NCBI GenBank assembly: GCA_963756605.1
Contig: CAVWOT010000019.1
Location: 62,001 to 126,000 of the forward strand
Reading direction: 5' to 3'
DNA from: Bog-159 sp963756605
Lineage (GTDB): Bacteria; Acidobacteriota; Terriglobia; Bryobacterales; Bryobacteraceae
Length of the DNA stretch: 64,000 nucleotides
In this document: positions 53,621-63,849 of the stretch, piece after piece
Numbering within the stretch: the first letter of the stretch is position 1
Layout: the number at the start of each line of letters is the position of its first letter
Program-made: the position numbers and the translations under genes
The notes under the pieces: generated by a model
What the model was told of the DNA's origin: nothing
What the model saw: the letters and a program-made list of their open reading frames with translations, nothing else
The model's database searches: none

Positions 53621-53968
53621 ATGCCTAAACCGGAAACGTTCCTGCCTCTAAAAACGAATTGGTTCCACATTCTGCTGTCGCTCGCCGGCGAAGACCAGCA
53701 CGGCTACGGCATCATGCAAGAGGTTCTCGATCGCACCGGCGGCAAACTGAGGTTGTGGCCGGCCACCCTCTACGGCTCCTTAAAGCAGTTGATCGAGGCG
53801 GGACTGATCGAGGAATCGAGCGATCGGCCGGCGCGCGAACTCGACGATGCCAGGCGGCGCTATTACCGGCTGACGCGCCTGGGCCGCCGGGTGCTCGCGG
53901 CCGAGAGCGATCGTCTCCAGGAGCTGGTCCGGATCCTGCAAGTGAAACGCGGCATGGAGGTGGCTTAA
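53621..53968 (+). CDS. PadR-family transcriptional regulator
   Basis: 115 residues with the winged-helix PadR pattern: HILLSLAGEDQHGYGIMQEV, LRLWPATLYGSLKQLIEAGL, RRRYYRLTRLGRRVLAAE. PadR proteins are small-ligand-responsive repressors. Its TAA is followed immediately by the ATG of the permease gene, so the pair is coupled; this PadR-ADOP pairing is a hallmark of acidobacterial genomes. Confidence 0.93.
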   Translation: MPKPETFLPLKTNWFHILLSLAGEDQHGYGIMQEVLDRTGGKLRLWPATLYGSLKQLIEAGLIEESSDRPARELDDARRRYYRLTRLGRRVLAAESDRLQELVRILQVKRGMEVA

Positions 53969-56686
53969 ATGAAATCGCTGGCGATGCGGCTGTACCGGCG
54001 GCTGGCTTACGCTTACCCGCACGAATTTCAAATGGTCTATGGCGCGGATTTGATCCAACTGGGCGAAGACGCCGCCGACGACATCTGGGCGCGGCTCGGA
54101 ATTTTCGGGCTGATTCGATTGCTGGCCGATATCGCTTTGCATTTGCCGCTCGAATATCTGTCGGAGATGCGGCGCGACCTGGCATACGCGCGGCGCACGC
54201 TATGGAAATCGCGCGGATTTGCGGCGGTGGGAATCATTTCGCTGGGACTCGGCATAGGGATCGCGACGGTCTCGGCCAGCAGATTCATCAGCCTGGTTCT
54301 GCGCGATATGCCGGGCGCGAAAGATCCCGATGCGCTGGTGATTCTGACGGGGACATCGTATCCATATATCGAACATTTTCGAGATCAGCACAATCTGTTT
54401 GCCGGAGCGGCCGCGTATGAAGGGCCGATTCCGTTCAACATATCGTTTAATTCTTCGGCTAATTCTTCGGCGAGCGGCGCGGGCGATAGCAAGCCGGAGC
54501 GCATCTTCGGCCACCTGGTTTCGCCCGAATATTTCTCCGTGATTGGCGTGCGCGCGGCACGCGGCCGCACGTTCGACCCGCAGATCGATAAGCCGGGGTC
54601 GGCGCCGGTGGTGTTTATCAGCGACCGGTTGTGGCGCGAGCGTATGGGCGGGGATCCCTTCGCGGTGGGCCGCACGATCCGCGTGAACGGTCAGACAGCC
54701 ACCATTGCCGGTATCGGGCCGAAGGATTTCCGGGGCGTGGTTCCGATCATACCCGCCGAGATTTTTGTACCAACCACGTCGCCCACGGCTATGGTTCCGG
54801 AACTGGCCGGCGACGTCATTCATAAGCGCGACGAGAAGTCCTTTAGCGGGCTGTTCCGGCTGGCGCCGGGAATCACGCCGCGGACGGCCGAAGCGGGTCT
54901 GGACACGCTGACGCGGCGCCTGGATGAGGAATCGCTTGATCCGGCGCGGCATGCCAAGGGACGGCGTGTCACGCTGCTGCCGGGAGGAAAGATGGCGCCG
55001 GTTCCGCGTGCGGTGCTTCCGGCCCTGGTAGGGATGATGGTGCTGTTGGACTGCCTGATTGTGGGCATCGCGTGCATGAACCTGGCGAACATTCAGCTGG
55101 CGCGCGCCACGGCACGGCAGCGGGAGGTGGCCATACGGCTGGCCGTGGGCGCCAGCCGTTTCCGGCTTGTCCGCCAGTTCCTGACCGAGAGCGTACTGCT
55201 GGCCGCGGCCGGCGGCGTCGCCGGCATCGCATTTGCATACTGGGCGGCCGCCGGCTTCCAGAAAATCAAGTTGCCGGTAGCTTTTCCGGTCAATCTCGAT
55301 TTCACGCCGGATTGGCGGGCACTGCTGTTTGCCTGCGCGGTGTCCCTCGCCGCCGGCATCGGATTCGGTCTGGCGCCGGCACTGGCCTGTACGCGCGCGA
55401 GCCTGGCCGCGACAATGAAGGAAGGCGCCCTGGCGCAAGTGCGCGGTTACCGGCGATTCGGCATGCGCAACCTGCTGATGGTGTCACAAGTGGCCGGATC
55501 GTTGATGCTGCTGCTGATCGCCGGTTTCCTGATCGTCGGATTCGAAAAAGGCATCCACGTGGATGTGGCATTTAATCCGCAGCAGATGGTTCTGATTTCG
55601 CTCGATCCGGTGCGCGACGGGTATTCGGCGGAGCGCGCGGCCGATCTTTTCGAAAACCTTCCAGCGCGGTTGACGCGCGCGCCGGGGGTTGAGCAGGTGG
55701 TCGTGGCGGACACGCCGCCGTTCAACCCGCTGGATGGGGGTGCCACGCTGCGGACCCCATCGGATGTGGGGAAGCCGGATCAGGTAGTGGAGGGCGTCGC
55801 CAAGCAGATCATTGGCGCGCATTACTTCGCCGCGCTGAGCGTGAGCTTACGCCAAGGCCGTGAATTCGACGGGCGTGACCAGTTGCTCGACGGATCGAAG
55901 AGCCAGTCGCTGCCGGTGGTGTTGAACCAGACGGCTGCGCGCGAACTCTTTGGAAACCGCGACCCGCTGGGGCGGCGCATCTGGGAAGCGTCGCGGGCTT
56001 ATGAAGTGGTGGGCCTGGTGAAAGATCTGCCGGCTCCCGGAAGTTCGAAGAACGACGATTTCACGGATACGCCCGAGATCGCCACCATGTACCTGCCGCT
56101 GACGCGCAGCGATTGCGAGCATCCGCCGGCCGGCGGAATGATCGTGATGGTGCGCGCCGCGCGCGGCGGGGACACTATGGAAGGCATCCGCCGGGAAATT
56201 GCTGCGCTCGATCCGAACCTGGTGATGTTCAACGTGCGCACGCTGGCCGAGCAAGTGGAACAGGCCACCGCGATGCGGCATCTGAACACGATTATCTACC
56301 TGGGGATCGGCGGCTTTGCATTGATTCTCGCGGCTATTGGCCTCGCGGGAGTAACGGCCTATTCGGTGGCGCGGCGGCGCAAGGAGATCGGCATCCGTAT
56401 GGCGCTGGGCGCGCGCCAGGAGCAGGTGTTGCGGCTGGTGATGCGCGAAGGCGGAACGCTGGTGATGGCCGGATCGGTGCTGGGCTTGGCGGGCGCGCAG
56501 GCGGTCGCGCGCGTGATGGGGTCGGCGAGCAGCCTCTACGGGCCGGAGTTAACGGCGGGAAGCCACGACCTGCGGCTGATCTTCGGCGCACCGCTGCTGC
56601 TCGCGGGATTGGCGATGCTGGCCTGTTATGTGCCGGCGCGGCGATCGGCAAAGATCGATCCGTTGGCTGCTTTGCGGGAAGAATAG
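53969..56686 (+). CDS. ADOP-family permease (MacB/FtsX type)
   Basis: 905 residues. A cytoplasmic N-terminal helical domain (MRLYRRLAYAYPHEFQMVYG) precedes the first membrane helix near 90; then come a MacB-like periplasmic core, three FtsX helices (about 350-470), a second periplasmic core and three final helices ending YVPARRSAKIDPLAALREE. This is the duplicated layout of acidobacterial orphan permeases, which occur without a neighbouring ATPase. Substrate unknown; likely induced by a compound sensed by the upstream PadR. Confidence 0.92.
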   Translation: MKSLAMRLYRRLAYAYPHEFQMVYGADLIQLGEDAADDIWARLGIFGLIRLLADIALHLPLEYLSEMRRDLAYARRTLWKSRGFAAVGIISLGLGIGIATVSASRFISLVLRDMPGAKDPDALVILTGTSYPYIEHFRDQHNLFAGAAAYEGPIPFNISFNSSANSSASGAGDSKPERIFGHLVSPEYFSVIGVRAARGRTFDPQIDKPGSAPVVFISDRLWRERMGGDPFAVGRTIRVNGQTATIAGIGPKDFRGVVPIIPAEIFVPTTSPTAMVPELAGDVIHKRDEKSFSGLFRLAPGITPRTAEAGLDTLTRRLDEESLDPARHAKGRRVTLLPGGKMAPVPRAVLPALVGMMVLLDCLIVGIACMNLANIQLARATARQREVAIRLAVGASRFRLVRQFLTESVLLAAAGGVAGIAFAYWAAAGFQKIKLPVAFPVNLDFTPDWRALLFACAVSLAAGIGFGLAPALACTRASLAATMKEGALAQVRGYRRFGMRNLLMVSQVAGSLMLLLIAGFLIVGFEKGIHVDVAFNPQQMVLISLDPVRDGYSAERAADLFENLPARLTRAPGVEQVVVADTPPFNPLDGGATLRTPSDVGKPDQVVEGVAKQIIGAHYFAALSVSLRQGREFDGRDQLLDGSKSQSLPVVLNQTAARELFGNRDPLGRRIWEASRAYEVVGLVKDLPAPGSSKNDDFTDTPEIATMYLPLTRSDCEHPPAGGMIVMVRAARGGDTMEGIRREIAALDPNLVMFNVRTLAEQVEQATAMRHLNTIIYLGIGGFALILAAIGLAGVTAYSVARRRKEIGIRMALGARQEQVLRLVMREGGTLVMAGSVLGLAGAQAVARVMGSASSLYGPELTAGSHDLRLIFGAPLLLAGLAMLACYVPARRSAKIDPLAALREE

Positions 56687-56695
56687 CCGGCCCGC

Positions 56696-57877
56696 TCATT
56701 GTGGCGATAGCGGAATCGCCTGGAAGGCCGGATAGTTGCCCGTCACCGAATTGTATGCACCGCCGACGATTACGCGAGAGTCGTTGATGTCATTCGCGTA
56801 GACCAGACTAAGAGGTCCGGGGGCGACCAGCGTGTTCAAGTCGGTCATGACACCGTTCCGCCACAAGAAGGCGCGGCTGCTGCCACTGGAGGCGATGGAC
56901 TGGCCGACAATCCAGCCTTCTTCATTGATGCCCCAGGCAATGCTCAGGGCGTCTCCGGGGAGGGTACCCAGATCCGTGATGCCGCTCTGTCTGGTCCAGA
57001 GAAATGCATGGTAGTTCGGGCTGGCGGCTGAATCGCCGGGCAAATCGGAAAATCCCACCACCTGGCCGCGATTATTAATGGAGGTCGGGGTATTCCAGGC
57101 CACGCCGCCCAGGTTGCCAATATCGGTCGGCGTGCCGTTTTCCCAGAGCACCGCGTGAGCCGCGCTGGCGCCTCCCACGGCGTTGGCGCAGATTCCGGAA
57201 ATGCCTACGGCGACGCCCAGGTCGTTGATGGCGGTAGCGGCTCCATCCACATCGCCCGGCAGCGGCGGCAGTGCCTGGATCTGTTCCGGTTTGGGCCCGT
57301 AAATAACCGCTTCAAACTGGAGAACCTGCGGGGCAATGCAGGTTGGGTCGTGGGTGGTGTTCTCAGCCCATCCGGCAATTTGTCCGGCTTGGTTGTCGCC
57401 GGCAGCCACGCCGTTGTTGCCGCCCAATGTGGGAAGCGCGCGCATGATACCGTCCTGGAACGCAAAGCCCTGGCAGGTATGGCCGCTCGAAGACGGGAAA
57501 AAGGCTTCCGCGCAACTCCAGATCTCTCCCAACGGGTCAACGATGGACGTGTCCGAGACGCCGGAAATTACGTTGTCGCTCTTTACCGACGACCACGCCA
57601 CGGAACTGCTGGGGCCGCCCAGCGTGCCCAGATCGATCCTACGGCCGTTGATCCACGCGGCGGCATGTTCGGTGGTGTTGCCGGGCAGGTAGGCCGCTCC
57701 CAGGGCCCACCCCAGGTTATTCACGCTATTGGCGGCGCTGGTGTTTCCGCCGAGCGTGCCCAGAGTCACGATGCGGTACTTAGGCGATGCGGCCGGCGTA
57801 CTGTCTTGCGCGGCGCTGCGCGGCGGCGTGGTGATTGCGCTCACGGCCATCATCGCGATAATGAACGTCGGTTTCAT
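56696..57877 (-). CDS. Secreted HAF-repeat protein
   Basis: 393 residues from the ATG at 57877, which has GAGGAG 8 bp upstream; an open frame extends to 58090 without support. A signal peptide (MKPTFIIAMMAVSAITTPP) is followed by repeats of the kind YRIVTLGTLGG...NSVNNLGWALG and TDIGNLGG...TSINNRGQVVGFS, typical of extracellular HAF repeats with LGTLGG blocks. Likely a beta-propeller. Role unknown. Confidence 0.8.
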   Translation of the reverse strand: MKPTFIIAMMAVSAITTPPRSAAQDSTPAASPKYRIVTLGTLGGNTSAANSVNNLGWALGAAYLPGNTTEHAAAWINGRRIDLGTLGGPSSSVAWSSVKSDNVISGVSDTSIVDPLGEIWSCAEAFFPSSSGHTCQGFAFQDGIMRALPTLGGNNGVAAGDNQAGQIAGWAENTTHDPTCIAPQVLQFEAVIYGPKPEQIQALPPLPGDVDGAATAINDLGVAVGISGICANAVGGASAAHAVLWENGTPTDIGNLGGVAWNTPTSINNRGQVVGFSDLPGDSAASPNYHAFLWTRQSGITDLGTLPGDALSIAWGINEEGWIVGQSIASSGSSRAFLWRNGVMTDLNTLVAPGPLSLVYANDINDSRVIVGGAYNSVTGNYPAFQAIPLSPQ

Positions 57878-58104
57878 AAGTGTCTCCTCTGTCCTCGTTA
57901 GAAGTTTTCGTTCAACTCCTGCCATCCACGATAGGCCTGTTATCCGGGGCGGGTTGGACGCTAGCGGACGCGGCTGGCCACACGCTGGACATTTTCGGAC
58001 GTGGCTCTCAACGCGGCTCTCTAGTTTGCGCATCACACCGGGGAGCATGGTCCGAAAGCGTCCAGTTTCGGCCGCGCGAGCCGCTATCATAAGGGCTGGG
58101 ACGC

Positions 58105-59562
58105 ATGGATCTGGACTGGCAGGTATGTTCGCGGGCGCGGCTCTCGCGGGACGCGCGCTTTGACGGCAAGTTCTTCATCGCGGTGCTGACCAGCAAGGTG
58201 TATTGCCGCTCAATCTGTCCCGCGCCCACCGCCAAAGAGAAGAATGTTCGTTATTACCCCAGTTCCGCGGCGGCCGCGGCGGCCGGTTTTCGTCCGTGCC
58301 TGCGGTGCCGCCCGGAATGCTCGCCGGGAACCCCGGCCTGGTTGGGCACGCCGAGCACTGTGTCGCGCGCCTTGCGGCTGATCGCGGAAAGCGGCTTGAG
58401 CGATGGCGTGGACGGCCTGGCGCAGCATTTGGGTATCGGCTCGCGGCACCTGCGCCGATTGTTTCTGCAGCACCTGGGCGCGACGCCCAGCGCGGTGGCG
58501 CAAACGCGCCGCCTGGATTTCGCCAAGAAGCTGATCGACGAAACCCGTTTGCCTATGAGCGAAGTGGCGGTCGCGGCCGGCTTTGGCTGCGTGCGGCGAT
58601 TCAACGCGGCGATCCGCAAGGTCTATCACCGCACACCCACGCAAATCCGGGGCCTGTCGCGGCCGGCGGGAGCCCCGCCGCGGAATGAGTATTTCTTCCG
58701 CCTGCGTTTCCGTCCGCCCTACGATTGGAACGGCATGCTGGGGTTTTTGGCGCCTCGCGCCACGCCCGGCGTGGAAATGGTGGATGGCGACAGCTATCGA
58801 CGCGCGATATCCTTAGGCGGCAATATCGGCTGGCTGGAGGTAACCGGGGACGCTGGCAAAGAAGGCCTGGCAGTGCGCGTGCAATTTCCGGATCCGTGTG
58901 CGCTCTACGCCATCATTGAGCGCGTGCGCGGCATGTTCGACCTGAATGCGGATTGGGCGGCGATCGCGCAAGGCCTGGCGGCGGATGCGGAGTTGGCGGC
59001 ACGACTGGCGGCGAATCCGGGGATGCGCGTGCCGGGCTGCTGGGATCCGTTTGAACTCGCCGTACGCGCCATCCTCGGCCAGCAGATCACGGTGAAGGGT
59101 GCCACGACCCTGGCGGGACGCCTGGTTGCCGCGCTGGGCCAGCCGTTCAGCGGGCCCGGAGGAATCACGCAGCTGTTTCCGTCGCCGGAGGCGTTCAGCC
59201 GCGGTGATCTGAGCGGATTGGGGCTGACAGCGGCGCGCGCCGAGACGATTCGCGCGCTGGCCCGCGCGGTCTGCGACGGACGGATCGTTTTTGCAGGCGG
59301 CTCCGACTCCGCGGGTGTGCTGGCGCGGCTGCGCGAGATTCCCGGCATTGGAGAATGGACGGCGCAATACGTGGCCATGCGGGCCCTGGGCGAACCCGAT
59401 GCTTTTCCGCCGGGCGATTTGGGTCTTCTACGAGCGCTGGGCTTGTCCGGCGCGCGGGAACTGCAACAGCGCGCGGAGTCCTGGCGTCCCTGGCGCGCCT
59501 ATGCTTCCATGTACCTGTGGAGCACGAACGTGCAGGGAGAGCCGCTGGCCGCGGGGCGCTGA
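58105..59562 (+). CDS. Ada-AlkA fusion, DNA-3-methyladenine glycosylase
   Basis: 485 residues in three parts. Residues 1-80: Ada N-terminal zinc domain with C34, C38, C65 and C68; C34 in VYCRSICPAP is the methyl-accepting Cys in Ada. Residues 85-185: AraC-type helix-turn-helix (SEVAVAAGFGCVRRFNAAIR). Residues 190-480: AlkA, with WDPFELAVRAILGQQITVKG, the hairpin IPGIGEWTAQYVAMRALG and catalytic D438. It would sense DNA methylation and excise alkylated bases. This Ada-AlkA architecture is well known in several phyla. Confidence 0.93.
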   Translation: MDLDWQVCSRARLSRDARFDGKFFIAVLTSKVYCRSICPAPTAKEKNVRYYPSSAAAAAAGFRPCLRCRPECSPGTPAWLGTPSTVSRALRLIAESGLSDGVDGLAQHLGIGSRHLRRLFLQHLGATPSAVAQTRRLDFAKKLIDETRLPMSEVAVAAGFGCVRRFNAAIRKVYHRTPTQIRGLSRPAGAPPRNEYFFRLRFRPPYDWNGMLGFLAPRATPGVEMVDGDSYRRAISLGGNIGWLEVTGDAGKEGLAVRVQFPDPCALYAIIERVRGMFDLNADWAAIAQGLAADAELAARLAANPGMRVPGCWDPFELAVRAILGQQITVKGATTLAGRLVAALGQPFSGPGGITQLFPSPEAFSRGDLSGLGLTAARAETIRALARAVCDGRIVFAGGSDSAGVLARLREIPGIGEWTAQYVAMRALGEPDAFPPGDLGLLRALGLSGARELQQRAESWRPWRAYASMYLWSTNVQGEPLAAGR

Positions 59563-59791
59563 TCCGCCGATGGGTTAGTGCACGAAACCCTTCGGTTCAC
59601 CTTGCGCAATCGACAGAGGCGGCCACCAACCCCCACGACATTAACTCCGCGCCTCAACCAAAAACCCGCACTGTAGTTATCTGGTAGTGAATCAGCGGCT
59701 TGCCGGATTCTTAAGCAATAGAGGAATAGGCGGGACAGCCATCCGGATGGATCTCAGACTTTGGTAATTGGGATGCCTATTAGGCGACATC

Positions 59792-60235
59792 ATGAATGAC
59801 AACCCTGCAGTTGCAGTCGAGGACCTTTTGGTTTCGAAAGCGGACCTTATCTGTCTTCTGGTTCAACTTGCTTCGCCAACTGGCCGGCGCTCACCGCGGA
59901 AACGAAATGCAGCCCAATTGGCCGGGGATGCGCTCGGACAGCTCTTCGAAAATCCTCACGAGAATGGACAAGCTCCGTTGTCGTTTGCGGAATCGCCAAA
60001 GACACCGATAAGCTTTCCAGGCGGCACCGGCGTTGTGCAACAGGGCCGTTGCGATTCAGCCGAGAAGCGAGAGGGTTCACGGACGCGCCAACGTCGCTCT
60101 TGCGATTGTGGAACGTGCAAATGGTGCCTGGACAATGCGCGCTGGGATCGGATCTTCAACGAAAAGTTTGCGGACCCGGACTATTATGGCCGATTGACCG
60201 TGCGACAGAACTCGACTCTGGCAGCGATTGCGTAG
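59792..60235 (+). CDS. Small cysteine-rich protein, function unknown
   Basis: 147 residues from the ATG at 59792. The first 95 residues are variable and low in pattern. The C-terminus has CDCGTCKWCLDNARWDRIFN then EKFADPDYYG, with four cysteines in a CxCxxCxxC knuckle followed by an aromatic helix. I recall similar C-terminal ends on short acidobacterial proteins, but no function. Probably a zinc-binding module. Confidence 0.55.
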   Translation: MNDNPAVAVEDLLVSKADLICLLVQLASPTGRRSPRKRNAAQLAGDALGQLFENPHENGQAPLSFAESPKTPISFPGGTGVVQQGRCDSAEKREGSRTRQRRSCDCGTCKWCLDNARWDRIFNEKFADPDYYGRLTVRQNSTLAAIA

Positions 60236-60335
60236 GAGAGTGACGCTTTCATTCCGCTCGTTTTGCTGAATCGATCTCCGCGAATCGCGATAGCGTCGGA
60301 TCGCCCGCTTCAAGCGCCGCGATTACAATGATCGT

Positions 60336-62513
60336 TTGCCGGTCCTGATCTCTATCCTCTTTGGCGCGCTCCTCACATTGGCGACGGCATGGATGCTGGG
60401 CAACGTCTGCCTGCACCGCTTACCGGTTCCATGGACCATCGCGCTGGGAGTGGGGGCAGCGGTGGAAAGCACTGTCGTGTTCCTGCTGCTGGTCTGCGGC
60501 TTGGGCTATCGGGCCGGCTTCGCCTTGCTGGCGGTAGCTGCCGCGGCGTTGTACTGGCGGGTGGGACGCGCCGCGCCGCGGTTGACGGATGCGGCGAAAG
60601 GCCGCGCGGATCGCTTCGGCACTTATGTGGCGGGCGCGGCGTTGGCATGCTACGGCGCCTTGTACCTGATCAACGCGCTGGCCCCCGAACTCGAGCCGGA
60701 TGCCCGCGCGTATCACCTGGGACTCACGGCTGAATATGTGCGCCTGGCAGGCTTCCCCGCACGCGTAGGTTTCTATGAAATGCTGCCGCAGGGTTTCGAA
60801 ATGCTGTTCGTGCCGGCCTTCGCCTTCGGACAGCATGTGGCGGCGAGACTGGTGCATTGCGCGTTTCTGTTGGCGTCTGTGCCGTTGATGTTGGGAATCG
60901 GACGGCGGCTGGAACTGCCGGATGGGGTGGCGCTGCCGGCCGCCACTCTATATTTTTGTGCGCCGGTCGCGGGGATTACGGGCACATCCGGGTATACTGA
61001 CGCCGGCGGCGTGTTCTTCACGTTGGCCACTTTTTACCTGTTGCTAGTGTGGCGCGACACGCGCGACGTGCGCTACCTGGCGCCGGCGGGCATCACCGCC
61101 GGGTTCTGCTACGCCATCAAGTTTCCGGGCGCCCTGGTAGCGATTCTGGCAGTGCTGTTCGTTGTGATAGTTGAACGCGGCATCGGCGTGCGCCATCTAC
61201 TGCTGCTCACGGGTACCGCGCTGGCGATGGCCGCGCCATGGATTGTGCGGGGCGCCGCCATGACCGGCAACCCCGCGGCGCCGCTATTCAACCGGCTCTT
61301 TCCTAATCCCTATTTCCATGTATCGACGGAAAGAGAACTGGCGGCGTCGCTGGGCTCACTATGGGGCGTGCCGCCCTGGCGGGTTCCCTACGAACTGATC
61401 ACCGGCGGGACGTTCGGCGGCACGCTGGGGCCGGTATTCTTCGCGCTCCCGCTGGGCTTATGGGCGCTGCGGGGGCGGGCGGGCCGCATTTGCTGGATGG
61501 CCGCCGCGCTGCTGGCTCTGCCGTGGTTCTGGAATACGGGTACGCGTTTCCTGATGCCGGCATTACCGTTTCTGGCCCTGGCTTTGGCGATGGCTTTGCC
61601 GCGGCCCGCGCTCTGGGCATGCGTGGCCGTGCAAGCTGTGCTCTCGTGGCCGCAGGTGTTCGCGCTCTATCATCCCGGATACGCCTGGCGACTGGAGCGC
61701 ATTCCTTGGCGCGCGGCCCTGCACATCCAATCCGACCGCGATTATCTGGAGAGCATCCTGCCCGCGTACCGGGTGGCGCGGCTGATTGAGGACCACACGG
61801 AGCCCGGCGCGCGAATCTTCTCGCTGATTTCGGTGCCCACGGCCTATACGGATCGCGAGATCCTGGAATATTGGCATTCGGCCCAGGCGGATCGATTGAG
61901 CGACGCATTGCGCGCGGCGGCGCAGAACGAAACACTATGCGACGTGCGTGCGGAGTGGACACCGCGCGAGCTATCAGGATTGCGTATCCGTATCCCGCGG
62001 GCATCCCCGGTAGAATGGGCGATCTCCGAAATCACACTGCTGTCCGGTGAACATGCGGTGGTCAACAGCCCGGCCTGGCAACTGGATGGGTGGCCCGAGG
62101 CATGGGACGTGCCGCTGGCGTTCGATGGCAACCTGGCGACGCGCTGGCGTACGCGCGAGCCGGTCCGCGCCGGGATGTATGTGGAGGCGGATTTCGACCG
62201 GCCACTGGCGCTGAGCGGCCTGCTAATGACCACACCTACCGGGGCCGGCTCTATTACATTTGAGTTCTACGGGCTCCAGCGAGCCAGTTGGCAGCTTCTG
62301 ACCAGCCACACGTTAGTCACACAGAAACCGCCGCAGGACTTGCGCATGGCCGCCACGCGCGCGTTTCGGAACGCCGGCTTCCGTTACATTCTGGCGGATT
62401 ACGGTAACCAGGGGAATGCCTTGCTGGGCGCGGCCATGCGAGGACACGAAGCGGAGTGGGGCTTGGAGAAGCCGGTGGAAGTTGGACCGTTATTGCTTTT
62501 CCGGATAAAGTAG
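60336..62513 (+). CDS. GT39-like membrane glycosyltransferase with discoidin-like C-terminus
   Basis: 725 residues from a TTG start. About a dozen membrane helices fill residues 1-450. The first extracytoplasmic loop has LAPELEPDARAYHLGLTAEY, the acidic loop where GT-C enzymes carry their catalytic residue. A soluble C-terminal part includes AFDGNLATRWRTREPVRAGM and VEADFDRPLALSGLLM, like an F5/8 type C (discoidin) sugar-binding fold. Likely moves a sugar from a polyprenyl-phosphate donor to an exported acceptor. Confidence 0.75.
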   Translation: MPVLISILFGALLTLATAWMLGNVCLHRLPVPWTIALGVGAAVESTVVFLLLVCGLGYRAGFALLAVAAAALYWRVGRAAPRLTDAAKGRADRFGTYVAGAALACYGALYLINALAPELEPDARAYHLGLTAEYVRLAGFPARVGFYEMLPQGFEMLFVPAFAFGQHVAARLVHCAFLLASVPLMLGIGRRLELPDGVALPAATLYFCAPVAGITGTSGYTDAGGVFFTLATFYLLLVWRDTRDVRYLAPAGITAGFCYAIKFPGALVAILAVLFVVIVERGIGVRHLLLLTGTALAMAAPWIVRGAAMTGNPAAPLFNRLFPNPYFHVSTERELAASLGSLWGVPPWRVPYELITGGTFGGTLGPVFFALPLGLWALRGRAGRICWMAAALLALPWFWNTGTRFLMPALPFLALALAMALPRPALWACVAVQAVLSWPQVFALYHPGYAWRLERIPWRAALHIQSDRDYLESILPAYRVARLIEDHTEPGARIFSLISVPTAYTDREILEYWHSAQADRLSDALRAAAQNETLCDVRAEWTPRELSGLRIRIPRASPVEWAISEITLLSGEHAVVNSPAWQLDGWPEAWDVPLAFDGNLATRWRTREPVRAGMYVEADFDRPLALSGLLMTTPTGAGSITFEFYGLQRASWQLLTSHTLVTQKPPQDLRMAATRAFRNAGFRYILADYGNQGNALLGAAMRGHEAEWGLEKPVEVGPLLLFRIK

Positions 62514-62537
62514 ACAGAGGAGAAGAAAGAGATTGTT

Positions 62538-63239
62538 ATGGACGACTGGCATTCGACGGCACGATTCCCCGGTGAGAGCGCATCCTATCGCGAAGCGCGG
62601 GACGAACTTCTGGCGGCCGAACGGGAACTTCGCAAACACGTTGAGTTAGTAGCGCAGTTACGGCGCGCGCTGCCGCCGGGGGGAGCGGTGCCCGAGGACT
62701 ATACGTTCGCGGAGGGAGCCAGGGACCTGGCGGATAACTCGAGCGTGTTTCCGGTGAAGCTTTCTGAACTGTTCCGGAACGGCATGGACACGCTGGCGAT
62801 TTACAGCTTCATGTACGGCCCGGAAATGAAGCAAGCCTGTCCGATGTGCACGTCGTTTTTGGACAGCTTGAACGGCACGGCGCCGCACGCCGGGCAGCGG
62901 CTCAACCTGGCAGTGGTGGCGAATTCGCCGATCGGGCGCATTCGCGAATTTGCACTGGGACGGGGCTGGCATAACCTACGGGTAATATCATCGGCCGGGA
63001 ACACATATAACCGCGACTATCATGGAGAGGGTGAGTCTGGGGGACAAGTGCCGGTCTTCACCATATTTGTCCGGCGCGACGGAGAGATACGGCACTTCTA
63101 CAGTACGGAACTTGTTTATGCGCCGTCAGAGCTGGGACAGAACCAGCGGCACATCGATATGATGTGGCCGCTGTGGAACTTACTCGATCTTACACCGGAA
63201 GGCCGCGGGGCGAATTGGTTTCCGCGGCTCAGTTACTAA
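62538..63239 (+). CDS. DUF899 thioredoxin-like protein
   Basis: 233 residues. The start SYREARDELLAAERELRKHV, the middle FMYGPEMKQACPMCTSFLDS, and the end IDMMWPLWNLLDLTPEGRG match DUF899 proteins, a branch of the thioredoxin-fold family with a CPxC-type site. AGGAG lies upstream of the ATG. Function unknown, perhaps redox. Confidence 0.85.
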   Translation: MDDWHSTARFPGESASYREARDELLAAERELRKHVELVAQLRRALPPGGAVPEDYTFAEGARDLADNSSVFPVKLSELFRNGMDTLAIYSFMYGPEMKQACPMCTSFLDSLNGTAPHAGQRLNLAVVANSPIGRIREFALGRGWHNLRVISSAGNTYNRDYHGEGESGGQVPVFTIFVRRDGEIRHFYSTELVYAPSELGQNQRHIDMMWPLWNLLDLTPEGRGANWFPRLSY

Positions 63240-63248
63240 CGCGCCGGC

Positions 63249-63749
63249 TTAGCGATGAAAAACTCCACCCGCGGTTGGGCCGATTGGACCGATTTCGCCG
63301 CCACTTACGAGAAGGTGCGTGACACCGCTCGAAGTATCGAATGTTTCAAACGACGACAACAGGCCGCAGGGGGCGTTCGAAGCGCTGGGCAGGGTTACCT
63401 GCACCTTTGCGCGGATTTCCACGCGAGAGCTGGAGCCGCCCGCGGCGGAGTAGGGCAGGCTGGCCGAGAAGATCTGCCCGGAAGCGATCGTGAACGGCGT
63501 GGCCGAGGCGATGGCCGCGCCGCTTGAATCCAGAAATGAAAGATTGCCGGTGCAGGATGCCACGGTTCCGCTCGAGGAGTTCGAAGCCAGGTTGACAACG
63601 TTGATCTGAGCCGTTTCGGTGGAAGCCAATCCCACCGGCGGGAAGGTGAACTGCCGTGCGGGAGCCGCGGCTGTGGTCTGCGCCAACCCGGCGGTGACAG
63701 CGGCGCAAGTTAATAGCAGAAACGCCGAAAGTGAGCAACGAATGGTCAT
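63249..63749 (-). CDS. Secreted protein of unknown function
   Basis: 166 residues with a signal peptide (FLLLTCAAVTAGLAQ) and a beta-rich domain that begins FTFPPVGLASTETAQINVVN and has two cysteines placed as a likely disulfide. Such exported proteins are abundant in Solibacter-type genomes. Convergent with the DUF899 gene, 9 bp between stops. Confidence 0.65.
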   Translation of the reverse strand: MTIRCSLSAFLLLTCAAVTAGLAQTTAAAPARQFTFPPVGLASTETAQINVVNLASNSSSGTVASCTGNLSFLDSSGAAIASATPFTIASGQIFSASLPYSAAGGSSSRVEIRAKVQVTLPSASNAPCGLLSSFETFDTSSGVTHLLVSGGEIGPIGPTAGGVFHR

Positions 63750-63849
63750 ATGCCTTCTCCAACCTTCCGTTGCATTTAGACGAACCTGGTGCGGAAGCCG
63801 TTACATGTAGTACGGCTGCGCCCGCGGATCGGGCGCGGGTATCCTGGAG

